A DNA stretch of 64,000 bases from Hyphomicrobiales bacterium. GTDB lineage: Bacteria; Pseudomonadota; Alphaproteobacteria; Rhizobiales; Rhizobiaceae. Made by a program: the position numbers and the translations under genes. The number at the start of each line of letters is the position of its first letter. The first letter of the stretch is position 1. The DNA lies in contig UCMT01000001.1 of NCBI GenBank assembly GCA_900473795.1, positions 62,001 to 126,000 on the forward strand, given 5' to 3'. The notes beneath the pieces were generated by a model, which saw nothing but the letters and a program-made list of their open reading frames with translations, was not told where the DNA came from and did not search any database. Of this stretch, positions 39,202 to 50,510 are shown piece by piece.

Positions 39202-40479
39202 ATGGGTGAATTCATCATCAAGATGCCGGATGTCGGCGAAGGCGTGGCCGAGGCCGAGCTCGTCGAATGGCATGTGAAACCGGGCGATCCCGTTCGCGAG
39301 GACATGGTGCTGGCCGCCGTCATGACCGACAAGGCAACGGTCGAGATCCCCTCGCCGGTGACAGGCACGGTTCTGTGGCTTGGAGCAGAGATTGGCGATA
39401 CCGTTGCGGTCAAGGCGCCGCTGCTGCGCATCGAGGTGGCAGGCGAAGGGGGCGAGGTCACGGCCGCTCCGACGCCGGAAACGGTGACCATTGACACTAT
39501 CGACGAGCAACCTCCCGTCGCAAAGGTGGAAAGCCCGCCGCCGGTCGAGGTGAAGAAATCGGTTGAGCCCGCACCAGCTCCCCGCGCGGCCGTGCAGCCG
39601 CCGGCCGACAAGCCGCTTGCCTCGCCGGCCGTCCGCCTTCGGGCGCAGGAGAGCGGCATCGATCTGCGTCAGGTCCCGGGTACCGGGCCTGCCGGGCGCA
39701 TCACACACGACGACCTCGACCAGTTTCTTGCGCGTGGCGCGCAGCCGTCCGTCACGCCGGCCGGTCTTGCCGTGAAAACGGCGGTCGAGGAGATCAAGGT
39801 CACCGGCCTTCGCCGCCGCATCTCCGAAAAGATGGTGCTCGCCACCTCGCGCATTCCCCACATCACCTATGTGGAGGAGATCGACGTCACTGATCTCGAA
39901 GATCTGCGGACGACCATGAATGCCAGCCGCAAACCGGACCAGACGAAGCTGACGATCCTGCCGTTTCTGATGCGTGCACTGGTGAAGACGGTCGCGGACC
40001 AACCAGGCGTGAACGCCACCTTCGATGACGATGCCGGCATCATCACCCGCCACGGCGCCGTCCACATCGGCATCGCGACCCAGACGCCTGCGGGACTTAC
40101 CGTCCCGGTCGTGCGTCATGCCGAAGCGCGCAACATCTGGAATTGCGCCACCGAACTGGTGCGGCTGGCGGAAGCGGCAAGAACAGGCTCGGCCCTGCGT
40201 GAAGAGCTTTCCGGCTCGACGATCACTATAACCTCGCTCGGGGCCATGGGCGGCATTGCGACGACACCGATTATCAACCACCCGGAAGTGGCGATCGTCG
40301 GCGTCAACAAGATCATGACGCGTCCCGTGTGGGACGGCAGCCAGTTCATCCCACGCAAGATGATGAACCTGTCGTCGAGCTTCGATCACCGGGTCGTCGA
40401 CGGCTGGGACGCTGCGACCTTCGTCCAGCGGCTCAAGGTGCTGCTCGAAACCCCCGCGCTGATTTTCATTGAAAGCTGA
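39202..40479 (+). CDS. bkdB: Dihydrolipoamide acyltransferase (E2) of BCKDH
   Basis: 425 residues. The lipoyl domain covers about 1-80, with [15 protein letters not shown] holding the lipoylated lysine. A Pro/Ala/Val-rich linker runs to about 135. The peripheral subunit-binding domain is near 137-175 ([20 protein letters not shown]), and the catalytic domain near 195-425 ends in [15 protein letters not shown] with the active-site His-Arg. It transfers the acyl group to CoA and scaffolds the complex. It starts 2 bp after E1 beta. Confidence 0.94.
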   Translation: MGEFIIKMPDVGEGVAEAELVEWHVKPGDPVREDMVLAAVMTDKATVEIPSPVTGTVLWLGAEIGDTVAVKAPLLRIEVAGEGGEVTAAPTPETVTIDTIDEQPPVAKVESPPPVEVKKSVEPAPAPRAAVQPPADKPLASPAVRLRAQESGIDLRQVPGTGPAGRITHDDLDQFLARGAQPSVTPAGLAVKTAVEEIKVTGLRRRISEKMVLATSRIPHITYVEEIDVTDLEDLRTTMNASRKPDQTKLTILPFLMRALVKTVADQPGVNATFDDDAGIITRHGAVHIGIATQTPAGLTVPVVRHAEARNIWNCATELVRLAEAARTGSALREELSGSTITITSLGAMGGIATTPIINHPEVAIVGVNKIMTRPVWDGSQFIPRKMMNLSSSFDHRVVDGWDAATFVQRLKVLLETPALIFIES

Positions 40480-40483
40480 TGCC

Positions 40484-41872
40484 ATGAAAGAGATCGTCTG
40501 CAAACTTCTCGTCATCGGCGCCGGTCCCGGTGGCTATATCTGCGCCATCCGCGCCGGGCAGCTTGGGGTCGATACCGTCATCGTCGAAGCCGTCAAGGCT
40601 GGCGGCACTTGTCTCAATATCGGCTGCATCCCTTCCAAGGCGCTCATCCATGCGGCCGAGGAATTCGAGAAGGTCAGCCATATGGCCGCGGCCAAAAGCC
40701 CGCTCGGCATCAGCGTCGAGGCTCCAAAGCTCGATCTGGCCAAAACGATCGCGTGGAAAGACGGCATCGTTGGCCGGCTGAACAGCGGTGTACTCGGCCT
40801 GTTGCGCAAGGCTAAGGTCAAGATCGTCCACGGACGGGCAACCTTCCGCGACGGCAAGACGGTCGAGGTCGAGACGGAAACGGGAACGCAGGTCATCCGC
40901 GCCGAGACGGTGGTGATCGCGACTGGCTCCGAGCCGGTGGAACTGCCGTCGCTGCCCTTCAAAGGATCGGTCATATCCTCAACCGAAGCGTTGTCGTTGA
41001 AAACCGTGCCACAGAGCCTCGTCGTCGTGGGCGGCGGCTATATCGGGTTGGAACTTGGGACCGCCTTCGCCAAGATGGGCTCTGCAGTGACGGTGGTCGA
41101 AGCAACTCAGCAACTCCTGCCGCAATATGATGCCGAACTGGTGAAGCCCGTTGTCAAGCGGCTGGGCGAACTGGGTGTCCGGGTCGTGACCGGCGCTAAG
41201 GCCAACGGGCTTTCCGGTGATACGCTGCTGATCGAAACCGCTGAGGGCGAGGAGCGGCTTGCTGCCGACAAAATCCTCGTGACCGTCGGACGCAAGCCGC
41301 GCACCGAAGGCTGGGGGTTGGAAGAGCTCGACCTCGACCGCGCCGGAAAATTCCTGCGCGTCGATGAACGCTGCCGGACATCGATGCGCGGCGTCCATGC
41401 CATTGGCGATATCACCGGCGAGCCGATGCTGGCCCACCGCGCCATGGCGCAGGGCGAAATGGTTGCCGAAATCGTGGCGGGAAAGAAGCGAACATGGGAC
41501 AAGCGCTGCATCCCGGCAGTCTGCTTTACCGATCCTGAAATCGTCACCGCCGGTTTTTCGCCGGATGAGGCGAGGGCGCAAGGTTTTGAAATCCGGGTGG
41601 GGCTGTTCCCCTTTACCGCCAACGGCCGGGCGATGACAATGCTGTCCGAGGACGGGTTCGTGCGGGTCGTGGCACGCGCAGACACCAATCTTGTTCTCGG
41701 CGTGCAGGCGGTGGGTGCCGGCGTGTCGGAGCTGTCGAGCACCTTTGCGCTGGCAATCGAAATGGGCGCGCGCCTGGAAGACATCGCCGCAACGATCCAT
41801 GCACATCCGACACGCAGCGAAGGCTTCCAGGAAGCCGCATTGAAAGCCCTTGGCCATGCCCTCCACATCTGA
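40484..41872 (+). CDS. lpdA: Dihydrolipoamide dehydrogenase (E3) of BCKDH
   Basis: 462 residues. [21 protein letters not shown] binds [23 protein letters not shown] has the redox disulfide, [13 protein letters not shown] binds NAD, and [15 protein letters not shown] carries the catalytic His-Glu near the C-terminus. It reoxidises the lipoyl group of E2. The ATG at 40484 lies 4 bp after the E2 stop. The next gene starts 17 bp before this gene ends. Confidence 0.94.
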   Translation: MKEIVCKLLVIGAGPGGYICAIRAGQLGVDTVIVEAVKAGGTCLNIGCIPSKALIHAAEEFEKVSHMAAAKSPLGISVEAPKLDLAKTIAWKDGIVGRLNSGVLGLLRKAKVKIVHGRATFRDGKTVEVETETGTQVIRAETVVIATGSEPVELPSLPFKGSVISSTEALSLKTVPQSLVVVGGGYIGLELGTAFAKMGSAVTVVEATQQLLPQYDAELVKPVVKRLGELGVRVVTGAKANGLSGDTLLIETAEGEERLAADKILVTVGRKPRTEGWGLEELDLDRAGKFLRVDERCRTSMRGVHAIGDITGEPMLAHRAMAQGEMVAEIVAGKKRTWDKRCIPAVCFTDPEIVTAGFSPDEARAQGFEIRVGLFPFTANGRAMTMLSEDGFVRVVARADTNLVLGVQAVGAGVSELSSTFALAIEMGARLEDIAATIHAHPTRSEGFQEAALKALGHALHI

Positions 41873-42965
41873 GCCCGTTTCTCTCGGCGCTGCGCCGCAA
41901 ACACTGGTCGATCGCGATGGCGCGCTTGGTCGCATCCGGTTCAATCGGCCCAGGGCGCTGAACAGCCTGACGCTTGAGATGGTCCGCGACATCGAAGCTG
42001 CCCTTGACCGGTTCGAGCACGATCCGGCCATTTCAGCTGTTCTTGTTACAGGCGAGGGGGAGCGTGGCCTTTGCGCCGGCGGCGATATCCGCGCCATCTA
42101 TGACGCCGGAAAGGCCGGATCGGACCTGCCGGCGACCTTCTGGCGTGAGGAATACCGCCTCAACGCCCGGATCGGCCGCTATTCCAGACCCTATATCGCC
42201 TTTATGGATGGGATCGTCATGGGTGGCGGTGTCGGCATCTCCGTCTATGGCAGCCACCGCATCGTCACGGAGCGAACCCGTTTTGCGATGCCGGAAACCG
42301 GCATCGGCTTTTTCCCCGATATCGGCGCCTCCTGGTTCTTGACGCGCCAGAACAACGAACTCGGGACTTATGTTGCGCTTGCTGGCGAGCCGCTCGGCGC
42401 CGCCGATGTCATTCTGGTTGGCCTTGCAGATCGGTTTGTCCCGTCGGATCGCCTGCCGGCCCTTGCGGAGGCTTTGGCGGGTCTTCCAGCGGGAGCCGCG
42501 AGTGAGGAGATATCCGCGCGCATCCAGGATTTTTCGGCCGCACCACCTGCTGGCGCACTCGAACCGCATCGGCAGGCAATCGATCGCCTGTTCGCCTTCG
42601 ATGCGATGGAGGAGATCATCGAAGCCCTGCGTCGAGATGGCAGCCCGTTCGGTGAAAAAGTCCTTGCCGTCCTTGCGGCAAAATCGCCGCTCAGCCTCAA
42701 GGTCACGCTTCGCCTGCTGAGGCTCGGACGGCAAACGGCGCGCCTGGAATCCTGTCTCGAAAGAGAATTCGCCGCGACCGCGACGGTGCTGCGCAGCCAC
42801 GATTTCTACGAAGGCGTGCGCGCGGCCGTCATCGACAAGGACCGCAATCCGCAATGGCATCCCGCCGGTCTTGGTGACGTCACCGAAGCGCAGGTCGCTG
42901 CCTACTTTCAACCATCTGCCCATCCGCTTTTTTCGGACACGAATGAGGGAGGACCCCGCGCATGA
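41856..42965 (+). CDS. 3-hydroxyisobutyryl-CoA hydrolase
   Basis: 369 residues of the crotonase superfamily, longer than enoyl-CoA hydratases, as expected for [24 protein letters not shown] and [17 protein letters not shown] form the oxyanion hole, and [19 protein letters not shown] is diagnostic of the hydrolase subgroup. [12 protein letters not shown] near the end is also typical. It releases free 3-hydroxyisobutyrate in valine breakdown. I chose the ATG at 41856, giving a 17-nt overlap with lpdA; no later start keeps the conserved strand [12 protein letters not shown]. Confidence 0.88.
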   Translation: MPSTSEPVSLGAAPQTLVDRDGALGRIRFNRPRALNSLTLEMVRDIEAALDRFEHDPAISAVLVTGEGERGLCAGGDIRAIYDAGKAGSDLPATFWREEYRLNARIGRYSRPYIAFMDGIVMGGGVGISVYGSHRIVTERTRFAMPETGIGFFPDIGASWFLTRQNNELGTYVALAGEPLGAADVILVGLADRFVPSDRLPALAEALAGLPAGAASEEISARIQDFSAAPPAGALEPHRQAIDRLFAFDAMEEIIEALRRDGSPFGEKVLAVLAAKSPLSLKVTLRLLRLGRQTARLESCLEREFAATATVLRSHDFYEGVRAAVIDKDRNPQWHPAGLGDVTEAQVAAYFQPSAHPLFSDTNEGGPRA

Positions 42966-43858
42966 CATCCATCGGCTTTATCGGCCTCGGCCACATGGGT
43001 GGCCCGATGGCGGCCAATCTGGTCAAGGCCGGATACACGGTCAGGGGCTTCGACCTGTCGCAAGCATTGCTGGAGCAGGCGCGGCAAACCGGCGTGATCC
43101 CGTGTGCGTCCCTCGCCGAAACAGTGGATGCCGTCGATACGGTTATCACCATGCTGCCAGCCGGAAAACACGTGCTGTCTGTCTGGGAGGAACTGGTGGT
43201 CTCCGTGCCCTCCGGCACGCTGCTCATCGACTGCTCGACCGTCGATATCGACAGTGCCCGTAAGGCGCATGCCATGGCTGCTGCGGAAAATTGTCCTTCT
43301 CTCGATGCACCCGTTTCCGGCGGCACCGGCGGGGCGGCGGCGGGCACGCTGACCTTCATGATCGGCGGCGATGATGACGTCTTCGCCAAGGGACAGCCCA
43401 TATTCGCGGCAATGGGCAAGCGCATCATCCACTGCGGCGGCCCGACGGCGGGCCAGGCGGCAAAGATCTGCAACAACATGATCCTCGGCATCAGCATGAT
43501 CGCCGTTGGTGAGGCCTTCGTGCTCGGCGAGAAGCTCGGCCTCACCCATCAGGCACTCTTTAACGTGGCATCGGTCTCCTCGGGGCAGTGCTGGTCGCTC
43601 ACCACCTATTGCCCGGTGCCCGGTCCCGTTCCGACCTCGCCGGCCAACAACGGCTATCAGCCGGGCTTCGCCGGAGCACTCATGCTGAAGGACCTGAAAT
43701 TGTCTCAAGAGGCAGCCGTGGCGAGTGGTGCGATGACCCCGCTGGGTGCCAAGGCTGCCGAACTCTATCAACTGTTCAACGATCTCGGCAATGCCGACAA
43801 GGATTTCTCCGGCATCATCAATCTGCTGCGGGAAAAGTCGGGCGGCGATATAGCGTGA
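42962..43858 (+). CDS. mmsB: 3-hydroxyisobutyrate dehydrogenase
   Basis: 298 residues. IGFIGLGHMGGPMAANLVKAG is the NAD-binding and family signature, DAPVSGGTGGAAAGTLTFMIGG the substrate loop, and GQAAKICNNMILGISM carries the catalytic lysine (AAKxxNN). NGYQPGFAGALMLKDLKL further supports HIBADH. It oxidises 3-hydroxyisobutyrate to methylmalonate semialdehyde. The start overlaps the upstream stop (ATGA). The next enzyme, methylmalonate-semialdehyde dehydrogenase (mmsA), is not in this window. Confidence 0.93.
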   Translation: MTSIGFIGLGHMGGPMAANLVKAGYTVRGFDLSQALLEQARQTGVIPCASLAETVDAVDTVITMLPAGKHVLSVWEELVVSVPSGTLLIDCSTVDIDSARKAHAMAAAENCPSLDAPVSGGTGGAAAGTLTFMIGGDDDVFAKGQPIFAAMGKRIIHCGGPTAGQAAKICNNMILGISMIAVGEAFVLGEKLGLTHQALFNVASVSSGQCWSLTTYCPVPGPVPTSPANNGYQPGFAGALMLKDLKLSQEAAVASGAMTPLGAKAAELYQLFNDLGNADKDFSGIINLLREKSGGDIA

Positions 43859-43897
43859 GCTGTTACTTCCGGATCGCGTAAACTGAGGAGCAAGCCA

Positions 43898-44668
43898 GTG
43901 GAAAAACCGATCGTCATCGAACAACAGGACCGGGTCGTCATCATCACGTTGAACCGGCCAGCTGCCCGCAATGCGCTGAATTCCGAGATCATGCACGCGC
44001 TGGCAGCCGAACTCGGGCCACTTGACCGCGACCCGGGCGTCGGCTGTTTCGTGCTCAGGGGCTCTGACAAGGCATTTGCGGCTGGCGCCGACATCAAGGA
44101 AATGGCCGACAAATCCTTCTCCGACATGTTCGGCGATGACTTCTTCGCCGCCTGGGATCGCTTCGCCTCCTTCCGGACGCCGAAGATCGCCGCCGTGTCG
44201 GGCTACGCGCTCGGCGGCGGCTGCGAGCTGGCGATGATGTGCGACATCATTTTCGCCGCCGACACGGCAATGTTCGGCCAGCCCGAAATCAAGCTCGGCG
44301 TGATGCCCGGAATGGGCGGCTCCCAGCGGTTGACGAAACTCGTCGGCAAATCGAAGGCAATGGACATGATCCTCACCGGACGGATGATGGACGCGGTCGA
44401 GGCCGAACGCTGCGGCCTCGTCGCGCGTGTCATTCCGGCTGACAAGCTGATGGATGACACGCTGGCTGCCGCCCGCACCATTGCCGGCTACGGCAAGGCA
44501 GCGACCATGGCCGCGCGCGAAGCCGTCGATCGCGCGCTTGAGGGCGGTCTCCGCGAAGGCCTCCTTTTCGAGCGGCGCCTGTTTCACTCGCTTTTTGCAA
44601 CCGCTGATCAGAAGGAAGGCATGGCGGCGTTCATCGAGAAGCGGGACCCGAAGTTTCAGGGAAAATAA
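43898..44668 (+). CDS. Enoyl-CoA hydratase
   Basis: 256 residues of the crotonase fold. [32 protein letters not shown] (first half of the oxyanion hole), [21 protein letters not shown] and [19 protein letters not shown] hold both catalytic glutamates. It would hydrate methacrylyl-CoA (valine) and tiglyl-CoA (isoleucine) in this operon. It is the last gene, 39 bp after mmsB. A small hairpin CGGCTG-TCTTT-CAGCCG (44714-44730) followed by a T-run is a weak terminator candidate. Confidence 0.9.
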   Translation: MEKPIVIEQQDRVVIITLNRPAARNALNSEIMHALAAELGPLDRDPGVGCFVLRGSDKAFAAGADIKEMADKSFSDMFGDDFFAAWDRFASFRTPKIAAVSGYALGGGCELAMMCDIIFAADTAMFGQPEIKLGVMPGMGGSQRLTKLVGKSKAMDMILTGRMMDAVEAERCGLVARVIPADKLMDDTLAAARTIAGYGKAATMAAREAVDRALEGGLREGLLFERRLFHSLFATADQKEGMAAFIEKRDPKFQGK

Positions 44669-44855
44669 TCCCTCACCCCAAAACACGCGGCGATATCAAT
44701 GGCACTGGCGGGTCGGCTGTCTTTCAGCCGTCACCGCTTTTGTGCGTTTCCCAAAACGGCCGGAAACCTGCTCGCCGGGCATCTTTCATCCTTGTTTCAA
44801 CCACACGTCGCATGCAGTCCAGAAGCGGACCAATCTGATACCGCATCAACCCAGA

Positions 44856-44870
44856 TGAAAATGAATTTCA
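44856..44870. promoter_or_regulatory. Candidate RpiR operator before the Gfo/Idh-ABC operon
   Basis: TGAAA-ATGAA-TTTCA is a 5-5-5 inverted repeat in the AT-rich leader, 98 bp before the oxidoreductase start. A closely similar repeat (TGAAA-TTCT-TTTCA) lies at 52517-52530 in the same cluster, which also encodes an RpiR regulator. The rest of the 299-bp gap (44669-44967) has no gene. Confidence 0.45.
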
Positions 44871-44967
44871 TAAAATAATAGTTTCGGCGGATTTCAGTTG
44901 ACGATGATGAAAATCTGTCTCACTCTGAGAAAATAAATTACGACAATAAACGGGGAATACCAGAAGA

Positions 44968-46125
44968 ATGAAAGTGGGCATCATCGGGCTCGGATTCCGC
45001 CTCGGCTATCTGGGCTATGTCTTCAAGGCTATGGATGAAAGCTTCGAGATCGCCGGTTATGTCGATCCGAACCCAGCCGGCCTGTCCGGTCTTGAGGAAA
45101 AAGGCATATCTGCCGGCACCGCCTACGCAACGCCCGAAGAGCTGATTGCCAACGAAACGCTCGATCTTCTGATGATCGGTTCGCCGAACCACATGCATCT
45201 CGACCACATTCGCATCGGACTGCAGTCCGGCCTCAAGGTCTTCAGCGAAAAACCGATCGTTACGACCGTCGAGGAAAGCCTGGAACTCGCCCGTCTGATG
45301 GCGAGGTACGGGCATGAACGGCTGATGGTCGGTCTCGTGTTGCGCTATGCGCCGATGTACCGCGACCTGCGCGCCGTCCAGGCTGCCGGAACCCTCGGTC
45401 ACGTCGTCTCGATCGAGGCGGCCGAGCACATCGAGCCCTATCACGGCGCGTTCTTCATGCGCGACTGGCGCCGCTACGAGCGCTATTCCGGCAGCTTCAT
45501 GCTGGAAAAATGTTGCCACGACCTCGATCTCTACAACGGCATCATCGGCGCACGGCCGGAGCGGGTCGCCAGTTTCGGCGGGCGCAAGAGCTTCATCCCT
45601 GCCAACGATCCGGCCCGTGAGGGCATTAACGATCTCGAACTCTTCCATCGCAAGCCGAGCGGCTGGATGGGCTCCGACAAGGTTTTCGACAGCGATGGCG
45701 ACATCATCGACTACCAGGTCGCGATCGTCGAATACGCCAACGGGGTCGGCATGAACTTCCACACCAACCTCAACGTCCCTGACCAGTTCCGCCGCTTCTG
45801 CATCATGGGCTCGCGCGGCATGGCCGAGGGCGATTTCATCCGTGGTTATTTCGACGTCCACGAGATGCTGACAGGCAAAAAGGTCATCGAAAACAAATAT
45901 GCCGCGACCGAACTGTCGCAGCATTACGGCGCCGACGAGCAGATGGCGGCCGACATCATTGGCCATGTCCGCGACGGCCGGGTGCTGCCCGTTTCGACGA
46001 TCGATGCGCTGGAAGCAGGTATTCTGGCGCTGTCGATGGACGAGGCGCGCCGCAAGCGCAGCGTCGTCGATCTCAGGCCCATCTGGGATCGCTTCGACGA
46101 AGCGCTCCACGTTCGCGCGGCTTGA
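44968..46125 (+). CDS. Gfo/Idh/MocA family oxidoreductase
   Basis: 385 residues. The N-terminal Rossmann domain begins VGIIGLGFRLGYLGYVFKA, a slightly unusual glycine loop, and continues with SPNHMHLDHIRIGLQSG and VFSEKPIVTTVEESLELA, where EKP is the family hallmark. The C-terminal alpha/beta domain contains SFMLEKCCHDLDLYNGI with a likely catalytic Lys/His pair. Members oxidise or rearrange sugars and sugar derivatives using NAD(P). It is the first gene of the ABC transporter operon and presumably acts on the imported ligand. The substrate is unknown. Confidence 0.87.
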   Translation: MKVGIIGLGFRLGYLGYVFKAMDESFEIAGYVDPNPAGLSGLEEKGISAGTAYATPEELIANETLDLLMIGSPNHMHLDHIRIGLQSGLKVFSEKPIVTTVEESLELARLMARYGHERLMVGLVLRYAPMYRDLRAVQAAGTLGHVVSIEAAEHIEPYHGAFFMRDWRRYERYSGSFMLEKCCHDLDLYNGIIGARPERVASFGGRKSFIPANDPAREGINDLELFHRKPSGWMGSDKVFDSDGDIIDYQVAIVEYANGVGMNFHTNLNVPDQFRRFCIMGSRGMAEGDFIRGYFDVHEMLTGKKVIENKYAATELSQHYGADEQMAADIIGHVRDGRVLPVSTIDALEAGILALSMDEARRKRSVVDLRPIWDRFDEALHVRAA

Positions 46126-46135
46126 GGAGGAGAGG

Positions 46136-47020
46136 ATGAGCGTTCAGCGCAGCACCGTCATCTTCGCCTGGATCCTCCTGCTGCCGGCCGTCCTCTATGT
46201 GACAGTGATCGTCGCCTATCCGCTGGTCGACACCTTCATTCTGTCCTTTACCGATGCCTCGTTGAAGAAAACGACCAACTGGGTCGGCTGGATCAACTAC
46301 GAGAAGATTTTCAACTCCACCTTTGCCGAGGTCATCATCCGTACCTTCGTGTGGACCTTCTTCTCGGTGTCGATCAAGATGATCATCGGCGTCTTCGGTG
46401 CCTCGATGCTCAACTCCGCCGTTCCCGGCCGCGCGCTGTTTCGCATCCTGACCATGCCACCGTGGATCGTCCCCATGGCGATCGGCATCTTCATGTGGGG
46501 CTGGATGTATAACGGCCAGTTCGGCATGATTTCCGGCTTGTTGCAGCGTTTCGGCTTTGCAGATGGTCCGGTCGCCTTTCTCGCACAGGGTTCGACGGCA
46601 TTCTGGGCAACGGTCATCACCGACGTCTGGATCGGTGTGCCTCTGGTGACGCTCTACATGCTGGCGGCCATGCAGTCGATCCCGCAGGATCTCTATGAGG
46701 CCGCCTGGACAGACGGCGCGGGACGTTTCTACCGGTTCCGCCGTATTACCCTGCCGCTGCTGGTCCCTTCGCTGATTACGATGTCGATGCTGTCGCTCAT
46801 CGCGACCTTTAATTCATTCGACATTATCTGGATCCTGACCCGTGGCGGACCGAGCGGCGAGACCACGACGATGATCATCGATACTTACCACACGGCGATC
46901 GGATCGAAAAAATACGGGGAAGGCGCCGCCCGCGCGGTACTGATCTGCATCTTCCTGTCGATCTTCTGCCTGGCTTATTTCCGCGTCACCAGCCGTCTTT
47001 CCTCGGGAGACAACCGATGA
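46136..47020 (+). CDS. Sugar ABC transporter permease (CUT1, MalF-like)
   Basis: 294 residues with about six membrane helices. TM1 starts at ILLLPAVLYVTVIVAYPLVDT, and the cytoplasmic EAA loop reads DLYEAAWTDGAGRFYRFRRITLP (given here split as DLYEAAWTDGAGR and FYRFRRITLP), which contacts the ATPase. It pairs with the next permease in the inner membrane. GAGGAGGAGAGG precedes the ATG at 46136, and a longer frame over the oxidoreductase gene is rejected. It overlaps the next gene by 4 nt. Confidence 0.92.
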   Translation: MSVQRSTVIFAWILLLPAVLYVTVIVAYPLVDTFILSFTDASLKKTTNWVGWINYEKIFNSTFAEVIIRTFVWTFFSVSIKMIIGVFGASMLNSAVPGRALFRILTMPPWIVPMAIGIFMWGWMYNGQFGMISGLLQRFGFADGPVAFLAQGSTAFWATVITDVWIGVPLVTLYMLAAMQSIPQDLYEAAWTDGAGRFYRFRRITLPLLVPSLITMSMLSLIATFNSFDIIWILTRGGPSGETTTMIIDTYHTAIGSKKYGEGAARAVLICIFLSIFCLAYFRVTSRLSSGDNR

Positions 47021-47877
47021 GCACCCAGCCCGCCATGATCAACCGCTATCGCTGGCACGAACTGATCGGCATCTATGCGGGTATCTTCGCCTTTCTCACC
47101 TTTATCCTGGCGCCGTTCGTCGAGGGGTTTCTGGTTTCGCTGAAGCCGCTCAGCCAGCTGTTTTCATCGCCCTATCGGTTCATTCCACAAAATGGGTCCT
47201 TTGAGGCCTACCGGACGATGTGGGTCAGCGTTCCGGGCTTTGCCCGCTATATATTCAATTCCTTTTTTATCTCGACCATTGTGACCGCCGTTGTTCTGAT
47301 GCTGGTTGTCCCTGCGGCCTATGCCTTTGCCCGCTTCAAGTTCAAGGGATCGGGCCATCTGCTCGGGGCCTTCCTCGCGGTCAACATGTTTTCCGGCGCG
47401 GTGCTGCTTATCCCGCTGTTCCGGCTCATGCGCTCTTTCGGTGTGCTGAATACCTACTTCGCCATCATCGTGCCGGGCGTCGCCTTCCTGATCCCGTCTG
47501 CCATCTGGCTTTTGCGCACCTACATGATGCGCATTCCAAAGGAACTCGACGAGGCTGCATTCGTCGATGGCGCGAGCCATTTCTACACGCTGCGCCGTGT
47601 TATCCTGCCGATCGCCATGCCAGGCATCACGGTGGTTGCAATCACCACCTTCATCGGCTCCTACGCCCAGCAGTTCATCTACGCGCTGACCTTCAATTCC
47701 AAGACGGAGTATGCGCCGCTGCCGGTAGGCCTGTTTGCCTATTTCGGCCGGCAGGAGGTCATCTGGAACGAGTTGATGGCCGCGAGCTTCGTCGGTATCG
47801 CGCCGGCCATGATCGTGATCTTCTTCCTTCAACGCTATCTCGTCAGCGGGCTGACCGCCGGCGCGGTGAAACAATAA
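47017..47877 (+). CDS. Sugar ABC transporter permease (CUT1, MalG-like)
   Basis: 286 residues, six membrane helices, with the EAA loop PKELDEAAFVDGASHFYTL and RRVILPIAMPG. SLKPLSQLFSSPYRFIP after TM1 is the usual MalG-type periplasmic segment. It overlaps the first permease (ATGA) and is followed 34 bp later by the binding-protein gene, giving the unusual order permease-permease-binding protein-ATPase. Confidence 0.92.
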   Translation: MSTQPAMINRYRWHELIGIYAGIFAFLTFILAPFVEGFLVSLKPLSQLFSSPYRFIPQNGSFEAYRTMWVSVPGFARYIFNSFFISTIVTAVVLMLVVPAAYAFARFKFKGSGHLLGAFLAVNMFSGAVLLIPLFRLMRSFGVLNTYFAIIVPGVAFLIPSAIWLLRTYMMRIPKELDEAAFVDGASHFYTLRRVILPIAMPGITVVAITTFIGSYAQQFIYALTFNSKTEYAPLPVGLFAYFGRQEVIWNELMAASFVGIAPAMIVIFFLQRYLVSGLTAGAVKQ

Positions 47878-47911
47878 GCCAAACCACCAGAGAAAAATGG
47901 GAGCTAAGAAC

Positions 47912-49156
47912 GTGACAATTCGTTTCAAGACCGGCCACTTCACGACCGGATTGTTTGCCCTTACCTTGCTCGGTTCGACCGCGCTCGGCGCCATGACCGC
48001 ACAGGCTGCTGACCAGGAAATCAGCTGGATCTATTGCGGCGACAAGATCGACCCGATCCATGAAAAGTACATCAAGGAATGGGAAGGCAAGAACGCCGGA
48101 TGGAAGATCGTGCCCGAGGTTGTCGGATGGGAGCAATGCCAGGACAAGGCAACGACGCTTGCTGCCGCCGGCACGCCGGTCGGCATGGCCTATGTCGGCT
48201 CGCGCACGCTGAAGGAGTTCGCGCAGAACGATCTGATCATTCCGGTTCCGATGACCGACGACGAGAAGAAGAGCTACTATCCGAACATCGTTGACACTGT
48301 GACGTTCGAGGACAACCAGTGGGGCGTGCCGATCGCCTTCTCGACCAAGGCTCTCTATTGGAACAAGGACCTGTTCAAGGCCGCCGGCCTCGATCCCGAA
48401 ACGCCGCCGAAGACCTGGGCCGAAGAGATCGCTTTCGCCAAGCAGATCAAAGAAAAGACCGGTACTGCCGGTTATGGTCTTCCGGCCAAGACCTTCGACA
48501 ACACCATGCACCAGTTCATGCACTGGGTTTACACCAACAACGGCAAGGTGATTGATGGCGACAAGATCGTTATCGACAGCCCCGAAGTGCTGGCCGCTCT
48601 CCAGGCCTACAAGGACATCACGCCCTATTCCGTCGAGGGCGCCACCGCCTACGAACAGAACGAAATCCGCGCCATCTTCCTCGACGGCAAGGTCGGCATG
48701 ATCCAGGCCGGCTCGGGTGCTGCCGCCCGCCTCAAGGACACCAAGATCAACTGGGGCGTCGCAGCGTTGCCGCTCGGCCCCTCCGCCAAGGGCGAAGGCA
48801 CGTTGCTGATCACGGACAGCCTGGCGATCTTCAAGGGGACCGGCGTCGAAGAAAAGGCGGCTGAATTCGCCAAGTACATCACCTCGACCGATATCCAGCA
48901 CGAGTACGAACTTCAGGGCGGCGCTGGCCTGACCCCCTTGCGTCCTGGTGCCGTCGTCGATGAATTCGTTGCCAAGGAACCCTATTGGAAGCCGTTCATT
49001 GATGGCATTGCCTATGGCGGTCCCGAGCCTCTCTTCACCGACTACAAGGGCTTCCAGAACACGATGATCGAGATGGTCCAGTCGGTTGTAACCGGCAAGG
49101 CCGAGCCTGCCGACGCACTCAAGAAGGCGGCTGGCGACCTCGAGCAGTACAAGTAA
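47912..49156 (+). CDS. Sugar ABC transporter substrate-binding protein
   Basis: 414 residues with a signal peptide (FTTGLFALTLLGSTALGAM, cleavage near AQA-AD). It shows the family-1 extracellular binding-protein pattern: EKYIKEWEGKNAGWKIV, TTLAAAGTPVGMAYVGSR and WGVPIAFSTKALYWNKDLF. It captures a sugar-like ligand in the periplasm. I prefer the GTG at 47912 (GGGAG 8 nt upstream); the ATG at 47897 is possible. A strong hairpin follows the stop, as after dctP. Confidence 0.9.
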   Translation: MTIRFKTGHFTTGLFALTLLGSTALGAMTAQAADQEISWIYCGDKIDPIHEKYIKEWEGKNAGWKIVPEVVGWEQCQDKATTLAAAGTPVGMAYVGSRTLKEFAQNDLIIPVPMTDDEKKSYYPNIVDTVTFEDNQWGVPIAFSTKALYWNKDLFKAAGLDPETPPKTWAEEIAFAKQIKEKTGTAGYGLPAKTFDNTMHQFMHWVYTNNGKVIDGDKIVIDSPEVLAALQAYKDITPYSVEGATAYEQNEIRAIFLDGKVGMIQAGSGAAARLKDTKINWGVAALPLGPSAKGEGTLLITDSLAIFKGTGVEEKAAEFAKYITSTDIQHEYELQGGAGLTPLRPGAVVDEFVAKEPYWKPFIDGIAYGGPEPLFTDYKGFQNTMIEMVQSVVTGKAEPADALKKAAGDLEQYK

Positions 49157-49163
49157 GACCATC

Positions 49164-49191
49164 GGACCGTGAACCCACCGGTTCGCGGTCC
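49164..49191 (+). other. Strong 12-bp intercistronic hairpin after the binding-protein gene
   Basis: GGACCGTGAACC (49164-49175) pairs with GGTTCGCGGTCC (49180-49191) with one T-G wobble and a CACC loop, 7 bp after the stop codon. No T-tract follows and the ATPase gene continues the operon, so a role in 3'-end protection or attenuation is more likely than full termination. Confidence 0.6.
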
Positions 49192-49245
49192 ACTTCTCTT
49201 CTGCTATGAAAGGGTCGCTCCTCGACGGCGGCCGGAGACACATTC

Positions 49246-50379
<1,134 letters not shown>

Positions 50380-50412
50380 GTGGCCGCCCGATTGCGCTCG
50401 ATCAAACAGCTT

Positions 50413-50439
50413 AGAAGGGCGCGTCAACGACGCCTTTCT
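50413..50439. terminator. Candidate bidirectional terminator between the ABC operon and the M81 gene
   Basis: AGAAGGGCGCGTC (50413-50425) pairs with GACGCCTTTCT (50429-50439) through a stem with a 2-nt bulge and an AAC loop. The lower stem ends in a pyrimidine-rich TTTCTT on the plus strand and A-rich sequence on the other side, suited to stop both convergent transcripts. Confidence 0.5.
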
Positions 50440-50510
50440 TCATATATGCAGAAGCAACCGGAAAGCGCCCCAGTGCAGGGGAAACTCGACGCCGACGCCC
50501 CAAACCAGGC

